Origin: CAYGZA01 sp964354135
GTDB taxonomy: Bacteria > Planctomycetota > Planctomycetia > Pirellulales > Thermoguttaceae
NCBI GenBank assembly: GCA_964354135.1
Contig: CAYGZA010000070.1
Coordinates: 1-21,994, forward strand
Direction: 5' to 3'
DNA length: 21,994 bases
Positions 8,501-13,842 of this stretch are shown here, in pieces. The notes under the pieces are model-generated. The model was not told the origin of the DNA and did no database searches. It was given only the letters and a program-made list of their open reading frames with translations. Within the stretch, counting starts at the first letter, position 1, and each line of letters starts with the position of its first letter. The translations under genes and the position numbers were made by a program.

Positions 8501-10122
8501 TCACCTTGGCGGACCAGGTCGGCCGGTCGATTCTCAACCTCCTGGGCCAGCCGATCGCGACCGTCACCAACACCCAAGGCTATTACGAGTTCACCAACCT
8601 GCGGCCGGGGACCTACTCGATCATCGAAACCCAGCCGCCGGGCTACGTGGACGGCTTCGATACGGCGGGGACGAAGGGAGGCATTGCCGTCAACCCCAAC
8701 GGCTCCGTGGATCCGTCGATCCTGGAAGACATTGAGATTGACCCGAAAGACGATGCGATCCTGCGAATCAAGCTCCAACCCGGGGACCAGGGGGACTCGT
8801 ACAACTTCAGCGAGATCTTGATGCGGGAACTCCCGCCTCCTCCTCCTCCGCCACCGCCTCCTCCGCCGCCCCCGCCTTTCCCGCCGCTGGACGTGCCTCG
8901 GCCGGCGCCTTTCTTCGCCGAGCCGCCGGCGCCGACGGTGGTGTTGCCGCCGGTGCAAGTCTCCCAGACGCTGCTCTCTTACTACGGCGGCGGAGGCGAG
9001 ATCCCGCTGGACTACACGTGGCACCTGAGCGTGATCGACGCCGGCCGGCCCCGCCAAGACCGGGAAGACGCCGGCGAGACCGCCGGGGCGTACAGCGTCC
9101 ATTTCAATGCCGTTTCCTGGAGCGGCCCGGAGCTGAACGAGACGCAGTGGATCCTCGCCGACGCCGCCGGCACGCCGGTGAAGACGTATCTCTTCGGGCT
9201 CGCGGGGGGCACTCCGGTGACCGGCGACTGGAACGGCGACGGGACGACGAAGATCGGCGTCTTCTTCGACGGCTCCTGGTTCCTCGACCTGGACGGAAGC
9301 GGCAGTTGGGGCGAAGAGGACCTTTGGGTCCGGCTGGGAAGTGCCGTCGACCGGCCGGTGACCGGCGATTGGGACGGCGACGGGAAAACCGACGCCGGCA
9401 TCTTCGGCCCGGTGTGGCGCGGCGACGCGCGGGCCATCCGGCACGAGCCCGGCCTGCCCGACGCCGGCAACCGCGCCACCGGACTCGCGTTGAAGCGCTT
9501 CAAAAACATCCCGCCCGATCCCGAGCAGGCCGCGGCCGGCTGGCGGACCCTGAAGCGCGGCGCCCTGGGCAAGTTCCGCAAGGACCTCATCGACCACGTC
9601 TTCCAGTACGGTTCCGAGAACGACGTCCCCGTCGCCGGCGACTGGAACGGCGACGGCGTGAGCAACATCGGCGTCTTCCGCGACGGCGCGTGGTACCTCG
9701 ACGCCAACGGCGACGGCCGATGGAGCGACGGCGACATCTACGTCGAAATGGGCGCGAAGGGCGACGTCCCCGTGGTCGGCGACTGGAACGGCGACGGCAC
9801 CACGAAGCTGGGCATCTACCGCGACGGCACCTGGTACCTGGACACCAACGGCGACCGGGCCCTCGACGCCCGGGACAAGGTCCTCCATTTGGGCCAGGCG
9901 GGCGACGTGCCCGTGGTCGGCGATTGGAACGGCGACGGCATCGACAAGATCGGCATTGTCCGCCAGGCGCCCGTGCGGCCCGATAAGCCGGTGACCCGGA
10001 ACGCCGCACCGGCCGCCCCTGCGGCCTCCGCGCCGGTCACCCCTGCGGCCTCCATGCCGGCGGTCGGGACCCAGGGCTCCAGCGCCGCGGCCCAACGCGA
10101 CGTGCCTACGCAGACGAAATAG
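5587..10122 (+). CDS. Giant secreted repeat protein: LEPR-XLL-like motif, seven SdrD-B-like domains, VCBS/FG-GAP-like repeats
   Basis: 1511 residues, GTG start with GGAGG 6 bases upstream. An Arg-rich head leads to FEHVESRQLLS (36-46), a variant of the planctomycete LEPR-XLL motif that marks very large secreted proteins in place of a classical signal peptide. Residues about 50-247 form a beta-rich domain I do not recognise. Seven SdrD-B (Cna-B-like) domains begin near 248, 368, 479, 592, 705, 818 and 929, each with an SGxVxxDxNxxG start, GxYxFxxLxPGTYxVxE centre and YDFxEL end. A run of prolines (about 1083-1097) is a likely hinge. Five GDWNGDG or GDWDGDG motifs (from 1213 to about 1450) are VCBS/FG-GAP-like, predicted calcium-binding blades. 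The tail is Ala/Pro-rich without an obvious sorting signal. Role: probably surface adhesion or cell-envelope scaffolding; function is inferred from architecture only. Confidence 0.9.
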   Translation: MGLFRRLREFGRRLAGKGRAGSRRWPSGSAGRVCRFEHVESRQLLSIAPVQIGAVYYQFPDDSGNDHAGNEIEITFSGGAPGTQLTRLVIETDKQGNGLTIGDCLFDTAPGGLGAYESHPLTIVESEGIDSVQSSVADGGTRLEFTFTGFDPGEKLIFTIDVDEMGFLGPNSLAEGNEFEGSLLTGTLAAPHYFEASGTDIFLDFYDGKLAPSGLPLPTDDYMPPSEIPQADLTAGAIFSVPQTPLPISISGTVFEDMSGDNVQQPGDAGLAGVGLELLRLDGDQYVTTGKTTLTGPDGSYRFDALLPGTYRIVETQPNGFLSIGARAGTVGNQTRGVVTSVDVLSGIGLLGGEDSVHNDFAEARPAGISGRVLADRNANCQLDPGEKLLAGVTVELLDASGLVLATTQTDSSGQYSFSGLKPGVYGVHEIQPDGYFDGDDDVGSAGGTLAPPDSVVAITLVSGTAGLHYDFCELEPVSLSGYVYADNDDNGVKDPGEPGIAGVSLTLLDAVGNPTGTAALTDAEGYYRFDGLRPGTYGVAEAQPDGYYDGRDAAGTAGGAAENPGDRITGAVLPPATDAVNYDFGELLPASLSGYVYADNDDSGLKDAGEPGIGGVTLKLLDAAGNPTGKTALTDSSGFYKFENLRPGAYGVAETQPDGYYDGRDAAGTAGGAAENPGDRITGAVLTPGTNAIRYDFGELEPVSLAGYVYADKNNNGVKDPSEAGISGVTLTLLDAAGKPAGTTVATDATGFYRFTNLRPGTYGVAETQPDGYYDGLDAAGSAGGAAENPGDRITGAVLPPRTQAVDYDFGELAPAGIGGLVFSDSNDNGLFEPGEKPLAGVTVYLLDGSGSRLATTTTSAQGKYSFGNLKPGTYGVEEAQPPGYFDGKDSLGTAGGAVDGNDRFTAVKLYPGDKGEDYNFAELQPARLSGYVFQDGPAIEYQQGTPPPDPLKLRDGKLTPDDKRLPGVRITLADQVGRSILNLLGQPIATVTNTQGYYEFTNLRPGTYSIIETQPPGYVDGFDTAGTKGGIAVNPNGSVDPSILEDIEIDPKDDAILRIKLQPGDQGDSYNFSEILMRELPPPPPPPPPPPPPPPFPPLDVPRPAPFFAEPPAPTVVLPPVQVSQTLLSYYGGGGEIPLDYTWHLSVIDAGRPRQDREDAGETAGAYSVHFNAVSWSGPELNETQWILADAAGTPVKTYLFGLAGGTPVTGDWNGDGTTKIGVFFDGSWFLDLDGSGSWGEEDLWVRLGSAVDRPVTGDWDGDGKTDAGIFGPVWRGDARAIRHEPGLPDAGNRATGLALKRFKNIPPDPEQAAAGWRTLKRGALGKFRKDLIDHVFQYGSENDVPVAGDWNGDGVSNIGVFRDGAWYLDANGDGRWSDGDIYVEMGAKGDVPVVGDWNGDGTTKLGIYRDGTWYLDTNGDRALDARDKVLHLGQAGDVPVVGDWNGDGIDKIGIVRQAPVRPDKPVTRNAAPAAPAASAPVTPAASMPAVGTQGSSAAAQRDVPTQTK
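6328..8820 (+). repeat. Tandem SdrD-B-encoding repeats, three copies nearly identical at DNA level
   Basis: Seven in-frame repeats of about 330-450 bases. The third, fourth and fifth copies are spaced exactly 339 bases (113 codons) apart at matching positions 7219, 7558 and 7897. The 83-base cores at 7219-7301 and 7558-7640 differ at only two bases by my direct comparison, whereas copies 1, 2, 6 and 7 are clearly diverged. This indicates recent internal duplication or ongoing conversion within the gene. Confidence 0.85.
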
Positions 10123-10187
10123 CCAAACGATCGTGGCTCGAATCGACGCTACGATCAGCCGGGCGCCCTCCCGGGCGCGGGGAATGA
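10123..10187 (+). pseudogene. Remnant of the C-terminus of a REP-associated (RAYT, Y1) transposase, copy A
   Basis: Directly after the stop of the giant repeat protein, the frame starting at 10122 reads AKRSWLESTLRSAGRPPGRG and one more residue before TGA at 10185-10187. This matches the typical RAYT tail TAxRLGLESTLRPxGRPR, which I recognise from planctomycete Y1 transposases. Only about 21 codons remain, with no catalytic HUH or tyrosine region, so it is a fragment. It aligns base by base with copy B at 11050-11114 and with the following bases (CACGACCC versus CGCGACCC). It also contains a GCGCCC-TCCC-GGGCGC hairpin (10164-10179). Confidence 0.6.
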
Positions 10188-10239
10188 GCCACGACCCTAT
10201 GCCGTTGCCTATTTCCTCATTCCCCACGCCCGTGCCGGA

Positions 10240-10268
10240 TTGCCGGACGTCCCCATTGAGGGTATGCT
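10240..10268 (+). promoter_or_regulatory. Candidate promoter for the PIN/partner pair
   Basis: TTGCCG (10240-10245) and TATGCT (10263-10268) are separated by exactly 17 bases and lie about 22 bases before the PIN start codon, giving a short leader. The -10 lies inside the loop of the inverted repeat at 10251-10281, the arrangement expected of an autoregulated toxin-antitoxin promoter. Confidence 0.45.
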
Positions 10269-10281
10269 TAAGTCAATGGGG
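10251..10281. promoter_or_regulatory. 9-bp perfect inverted repeat over the -10 (candidate operator)
   Basis: CCCCATTGA (10251-10259) is the exact reverse complement of TCAATGGGG (10273-10281), with a 13-base spacer that contains the candidate -10 TATGCT. A dimeric repressor bound here would block transcription of the PIN pair. Alternatively it is a REP-like palindrome: AATGGGGTCGC (10275-10285) is repeated in inverted form at 11118-11128 after transposase remnant B. Confidence 0.45.
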
Positions 10282-10290
10282 TCGCCATAG

Positions 10291-10722
10291 ATGCGAGTGT
10301 ATTTGGACAATTGCTGCTTTAACCGCCCGTTCGACGACCAGAGTCAGGCGCGGGTCCGCCTCGAAACCGAGGCAAAGCTGGAGATCCAGCAGCGCGTGAA
10401 AGACGGGAAGATCGAGTTGGCGTGGTCCTACATGCTGGACTATGAGAATCGGGCCAACCCGTTTGAAGAGCGCCGGGAAGTGATTGCCCGTTGGAGGGTT
10501 GCGGCGAGTGTGGACGTGGAGGAAAGCGCGGCCGTCTTGCGTCAGGCCCGCGAGATCGCGGATCGGGGCGTGCCTGCTAAGGACGCGATCCACGTCGCCT
10601 GTGCCATCGCGGCCGGATGCAACTTCTTCTTGACAACGGATGAGATGTTGGTGAGGAAGTTGCACGGCTTTGTCGGGATCGCGGTAGCGGACCCAGCTCA
10701 GTTCGTTCTCGAGGTGGAATGA
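10291..10722 (+). CDS. PIN-domain protein, probable toxin ribonuclease
   Basis: A 143-residue PIN-domain protein opening MRVYLDNCCFNRPFDD. The four acidic positions of a PIN active site can be placed at Asp6, Glu52 (LDYENR), Asp98 (PAKDAIHVACA) and Asp117 (LTTDEML), consistent with a metal-dependent RNase as in VapC-type toxins. The length fits a single PIN domain. Its stop overlaps the start of a 68-residue gene in the sequence ATGATG, so the two are coupled. The order is toxin first, whereas in classical VapBC the antitoxin comes first. A promoter and 9-bp inverted repeat lie directly upstream. No AbrB- or ribbon-helix-helix-type gene precedes it. Toxicity and autoregulation are inferences; the PIN assignment is well supported. 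It lies between two RAYT remnants, suggesting acquisition with mobile DNA. Confidence 0.82.
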   Translation: MRVYLDNCCFNRPFDDQSQARVRLETEAKLEIQQRVKDGKIELAWSYMLDYENRANPFEERREVIARWRVAASVDVEESAAVLRQAREIADRGVPAKDAIHVACAIAAGCNFFLTTDEMLVRKLHGFVGIAVADPAQFVLEVE

Positions 10723-10925
10723 TGTTCACGGACACAGAAATCAAGGCCGCGGGCCTGAGCGCCCTCATAGAGGCGCTCGGCGAAGTGCAGGCCGAGAAGT
10801 TCATTGCGTTGATCCGTCGCGAACCGTTCGACTACACCAAGTGGCAGCGGACGCTCTGGCCGGAGAAGGGCCTTGACGAAATCAGCCAGGCGGCAATGAA
10901 GCACCGCCAACAGAATCGCCAGTAG
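10719..10925 (+). CDS. Small conserved partner of the PIN protein, candidate antitoxin
   Basis: A 68-residue acidic-to-neutral helical protein with the core EALGEVQAEKFIALIRREPFDY split over residues 19-40, then a TKWQRTLW stretch and a charged C-terminus ending QQNRQ. I recognise the REPFDYT(K/E)WQ pattern from short uncharacterised proteins next to PIN genes, but no function is established to my knowledge. The start is ATG 10719 or the adjacent ATG 10722; GAGGTGGA immediately upstream inside the PIN gene supplies the ribosome site. Translational coupling with the PIN gene suggests fixed stoichiometry, as in toxin-antitoxin pairs. There is no evident DNA-binding motif, so which protein would bind the upstream inverted repeat is unclear. 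The frame after its stop continues straight into the transposase remnant. Confidence 0.65.
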   Translation: MMFTDTEIKAAGLSALIEALGEVQAEKFIALIRREPFDYTKWQRTLWPEKGLDEISQAAMKHRQQNRQ

Positions 10926-10937
10926 GAGGGAACCCCG

Positions 10938-11114
10938 CTCAATTCGGAGTACGTCAACGGCGGCGAGACAGAAGCCGAGTTGTGCGCGCTGGGGCGAAGC
11001 GCATGGCTTAGGGCCCCGGTCGGCGAGACGGTGTGGCAACGGGCGACCGCCAAGCGATTGGAGCTCGAATCCACGCTGCGACCGCCCGGGCGCCCGCCCC
11101 GGCGCGGGACATGA
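10938..11114 (+). pseudogene. Remnant of the C-terminus of a REP-associated (RAYT, Y1) transposase, copy B
   Basis: In the frame starting near 10938 the bases read LNSEYVNGGETEAELCALG, then RSAWLRAPVGETVWQRATAK and RLELESTLRPPGRPPRRGT, followed by TGA at 11112-11114. This follows the RAYT C-terminal pattern in order: EYVN, (Q/E)TEAELxALRRS, (R)GxPxGxxxW, TAxRLGLESTLRPxGRP. About 58 codons survive; the catalytic His-hydrophobic-His and Tyr region is absent, and no start codon belongs to it, so it is a decayed fragment. It has the same frame as the preceding 68-residue gene, separated only by that gene's TAG. Together with copy A it brackets the PIN pair, and GCGACCCCATT after it (11118-11128) is the exact inverse of bases 10275-10285. 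Confidence 0.7.
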
Positions 11115-11148
11115 GACGCGACCCCATTTCCCGGCATGCCGAAGAGCC

Positions 11149-11931
11149 TTACCGTATTACCTCAAGTATCCATTTGCCTAGGTGCTCTTGAATAGTCTTG
11201 CCTGGGTCGTGGGGATCGAACTCGCGATACAGTTTTCCCATTAGGTCCGTCTGCAGCGTCTTCAGAGTCCTGTCCTTCAGCAAGCACACCGGCTTGTCGA
11301 TTGCCATCGCATAACCCACCTCAAAGGACACGTTTGGATTGAACTGCTCGGTCTCAATCCGTTCAAAGACGGCAATGCTGAAAGAGCACCCGAAGACATA
11401 GGTCAATATGTTATAGAGCAGATCATCATGGTATTGCTTGTCGTCGGCTCGTAGGCCAACGATCCCGTGAGTCTTCAAAGTTCTCCGGATTGCCGTAAGT
11501 ACCTTGGAGTGTGAACGGGATGATCCGAAACGCATGATGATGAAGGCAGTCTGCTGCCTTCTCGGGTGGTCCCGCCGGAATGCCTTCAGGCTGTTCTCGA
11601 CCTCTTTCGGCGGTAGCATCTGGTCTCTCCTTGGGCCCAAAGCAAATCTCTCCTCCACGTAATCAGCGATTGCGTCAGCGAACGCCTGGTCCCAGCCCGC
11701 AAGTTGTGCACAGGAAAAAACTGCAAACTGAATCGCACGTACTCCTACCGCTTGCAGGCGCCGGCCACGAGGTACCGCTCGAAGATAGCCTTCAAGAGCG
11801 TGATCCAAATCCTCAACGAAATCGATCAGGTTCTCTCGGTGCTTCTTGTACTTGTCGGCAATCACATCCGGTGCCGAGATGTGTTTGAGCAAGTGCTGCC
11901 TCAGTTTGGCGTGGGGGCTGCCCTCTTCCAT
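11149..11931 (-). CDS. Protein with C-terminal TIR-like / nucleoside 2-deoxyribosyltransferase-like domain, candidate defence effector
   Basis: A 260-residue protein. Residues 1-125 are mostly helical and charged and are not recognised. Residues about 128-255 have the layout of a TIR-like / nucleoside-deoxyribosyltransferase-like Rossmannoid domain: FIIMRFG (130-136), a conserved-looking RADD (161-164), a strand ending in SIAVFERIE, then NPNVSFEVGYAMAIDKPV (198-215) with Glu204 at the position where such enzymes keep a catalytic glutamate. Known relatives cleave nucleosides or NAD, and many act in bacterial antiviral immunity, so an NAD- or nucleotide-consuming effector is plausible but not proven. 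The start is ATG 11931, with GGGAG 7 bases upstream. GC content is visibly lower than neighbours (30 of 60 bases at 11161-11220 against 40 of 60 at 12241-12300), which points to horizontal acquisition. No sensor or partner gene is adjacent on its strand. Confidence 0.75.
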   Translation of the reverse strand: MEEGSPHAKLRQHLLKHISAPDVIADKYKKHRENLIDFVEDLDHALEGYLRAVPRGRRLQAVGVRAIQFAVFSCAQLAGWDQAFADAIADYVEERFALGPRRDQMLPPKEVENSLKAFRRDHPRRQQTAFIIMRFGSSRSHSKVLTAIRRTLKTHGIVGLRADDKQYHDDLLYNILTYVFGCSFSIAVFERIETEQFNPNVSFEVGYAMAIDKPVCLLKDRTLKTLQTDLMGKLYREFDPHDPGKTIQEHLGKWILEVIR

Positions 11932-12176
11932 ATCGCCGCTCCCGATATCGCTATGCCAGACAAGCGCTACGCCTCAGTTTACCGGTTGGCTATGCCTTTG
12001 TGAATATGGCGTGTACGGTTCTGGGCCCTCCATTGCCACGCGGCGGCTTGGCCGACACAACGGGGTAAGAAGGTCGCGGTGACACTCTAGGAATTCAGTT
12101 TGGCGTCGAAAAAACGGCGCCGGGGCTCATGATGTTGCCCTTGCCTGGCGGCAAGCAGCGGCGCACGCTTGGCCGA
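11932..12176. other. Intergenic region between the TIR-like gene and the arabinofuranosidase
   Basis: These 245 bases contain no supported gene. The promoter of the TIR-like gene must lie at its left end, and the 3' end of the arabinofuranosidase transcript at its right. On the minus strand GGCGCCG, six T and CGACGCC (around 12103-12122) can form a short stem with one mismatch, but the T-run is in the loop, so it is not a normal intrinsic terminator. Confidence 0.4.
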
Positions 12177-13748
12177 TCATTTCACTTCCAGCACCACCAC
12201 GGATTTCGGCGGCAGCGTGGCGGTGAAGCCGCCCTCGGTGGCCTTCGCCGCCGTGAACTCGGCCGGTTGGATCGCCTCGGGCTTGTCGAACGTGTTGTGC
12301 GCGGTCATGGCCGCCGCGGTGAGGACGCGGCCGGAGATTGTGGAAGGCTTGGCCCCGCGTAATTGGCAGGTCAACTCGGCCGGGGCGTTGGGGTTGAGGT
12401 TGCAGATCGAGACGTGGATCTTCCCCGCCTTGTCCCGCGAGGCCGAGACGCTGAGGCCCGGGATCGTGGCCCCGCCGGATTGGTAGTCGGCACATTCGAC
12501 ATCCACGGGCAGAAGGGTGGCGTCGTGATGGACCTGGTACAGGTCGAAGACGTGGTACGTAGGCGTGAGGATCATCTTCTCTTTATCCGTGAGGATCATC
12601 GCCTGGAGGACGTTGACCGTCTGGGCGATGTTGGCCATCCGCACGCGGTCGCAATGGCGGTTGAAGATGTTGAGTGTTATGCCCGCCACCAGGGCGTCCC
12701 GTAGCGTATTCTGCTGGTAGAGGAACCCCGGGTTGGTCCCCGGCTCGACCGCGTGCCAGGCGCCCCATTCGTCGACGACCAGGGCGACTCGCTTGTCCTT
12801 GTCGTATTGGTCCATGATCTTCGAGTGCTTGGCGACCAGCTCGTCCATGCGCAGGGCGCTGCGGAGCTGGTGGAACCAATCGCCCTCGTCGAACTTGGTG
12901 GCGGAGCGGCTCCTGCGGCCCGTGCCGCAATAGTAGTGCAGGGCCAGTCCGGCCATTTGCCGGCCGCACTCGCGCATCATGACGTCGGTCCACTTGGTGT
13001 CGCCGCCGTTGGGGCCGCAGGCGATCTTGAAGACTCGGTTGTCGCCGAAGTTGCGCACATAGGTCGCGTAGCGGCGGTACTGGTCGGCGTAGTATTCGAC
13101 CCGCATGTTCCCGCCGCAGCCCCAGTTCTCGTTGCCCACGCCGAAGAACTTGAGCTTCCAGGGCTCTTGGCGGCCGTTCTGGCGCCGCAGGTTGGCCACG
13201 GGGCTCTGGCCGTCGAAGGTGACGTACTCGACCCAATCCTGCATCTCGCGGATCGTGCCGCTGCCGACGTTGCCACAGATATAGGGCTCGCAGCCGAGCT
13301 GCTCGCAGAGACCGAGAAACTCGTGCGTGCCGAAGTGGTTGTTCTCCACCACGCCACCCCAGTGGGTATTGATCATCGAGGGGCGGCGGTCGCGCGGGCC
13401 GATGCCGTCGCGCCAATGATACTCGTCGGCGAAACACCCGCCCGGCCAGCGAAGCACGGGGATCTTGATCCGCCGGAGCGCCGCGACCACGTCGTTTCGG
13501 ATCCCGCGGGTGTTGGGGATCGGGCTCTCCGGGCCGACCCAGTAGCCTTCGTACACGCAGCGGCCGAGGTGCTCGGAGAAGTGGCCGTAGATGTTGCGGT
13601 TGATCGTGTCCTTGCCGCGGTCGGCGTGGATGGTGAGCTTGTTGGCGGTCGGCGCCGCGGCGTCGCTCTGGGCGGCAGCCGCTGCGGCAAGCCCGATCAC
13701 CACAAACGCGGTTACGATTGCAGACAGGGCGGTGGACAGTCTGGACAT
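12177..13748 (-). CDS. Secreted GH51 alpha-L-arabinofuranosidase
   Basis: A 523-residue protein from ATG 13748; the frame is open 78 codons further upstream, but GGAGGAGGAG ending 7 bases before this ATG and a clean signal peptide (hydrophobic AIVTAFVVIGLAAAAAA, cleavage near residue 26) fix the start. The mature enzyme shows GH51 hallmarks: NRNIYGHFSEHLG (50-62), VLRWPGGCFADEYHWRDGIG (98-117), the acid/base glutamate Glu207 in GVGNENWG, and the nucleophile Glu327 in LVVDEWGAWH. The (beta/alpha)8 barrel is followed by a C-terminal beta domain ending SVVVLEVK. It removes terminal alpha-L-arabinofuranosyl residues from arabinan, arabinoxylan or arabinogalactan side chains, here outside the cytoplasm. 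It is divergent from the sulfatase operon with 94 bases between starts, implying co-regulation for one arabinose-containing sulfated glycan. Confidence 0.93.
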   Translation of the reverse strand: MSRLSTALSAIVTAFVVIGLAAAAAAQSDAAAPTANKLTIHADRGKDTINRNIYGHFSEHLGRCVYEGYWVGPESPIPNTRGIRNDVVAALRRIKIPVLRWPGGCFADEYHWRDGIGPRDRRPSMINTHWGGVVENNHFGTHEFLGLCEQLGCEPYICGNVGSGTIREMQDWVEYVTFDGQSPVANLRRQNGRQEPWKLKFFGVGNENWGCGGNMRVEYYADQYRRYATYVRNFGDNRVFKIACGPNGGDTKWTDVMMRECGRQMAGLALHYYCGTGRRSRSATKFDEGDWFHQLRSALRMDELVAKHSKIMDQYDKDKRVALVVDEWGAWHAVEPGTNPGFLYQQNTLRDALVAGITLNIFNRHCDRVRMANIAQTVNVLQAMILTDKEKMILTPTYHVFDLYQVHHDATLLPVDVECADYQSGGATIPGLSVSASRDKAGKIHVSICNLNPNAPAELTCQLRGAKPSTISGRVLTAAAMTAHNTFDKPEAIQPAEFTAAKATEGGFTATLPPKSVVVLEVK

Positions 13749-13774
13749 ATTCTGGCTCCTCCTCCGGTACGTCA

Positions 13775-13803
13775 TGGACAGGGACTCCGGTCCCCAGTAT
13801 AAC
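13775..13803 (+). promoter_or_regulatory. Candidate promoter of the sulfatase operon
   Basis: TGGACA (13775-13780) and TATAAC (13798-13803) each differ from consensus by one base and are exactly 17 bases apart, about 40 bases before the GTG at 13843. The spacer contains an inverted repeat, GGGAC-TCCG-GTCCC (13781-13794), which could be an operator. Confidence 0.55.
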
Positions 13804-13824
13804 AACCGGGAAGAAACTCCTCCA
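13796..13824 (-). promoter_or_regulatory. Candidate divergent promoter of the arabinofuranosidase gene
   Basis: On the minus strand TATACT (13801-13796) is a good -10, and TGGAGG 17 bases upstream (13824-13819) is a poor -35. Its -10 overlaps the plus-strand -10 TATAAC by four bases, so the two promoters would compete for polymerase or be controlled together. Confidence 0.38.
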
Positions 13825-13842
13825 TGAGCAAGGGACGATGCC

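Noticed and set aside
6328..8820. Regular repeats as a possible CRISPR array
   Set aside because: The period is 339 bases, in frame and protein-coding; no short repeat-spacer pattern exists anywhere in the window.
11580..12082. Plus-strand open frames opposite and upstream of the TIR-like gene (starting 11580, 11704, 11846)
   Set aside because: They overlap each other and the better-supported minus-strand gene, and show no recognisable domain.
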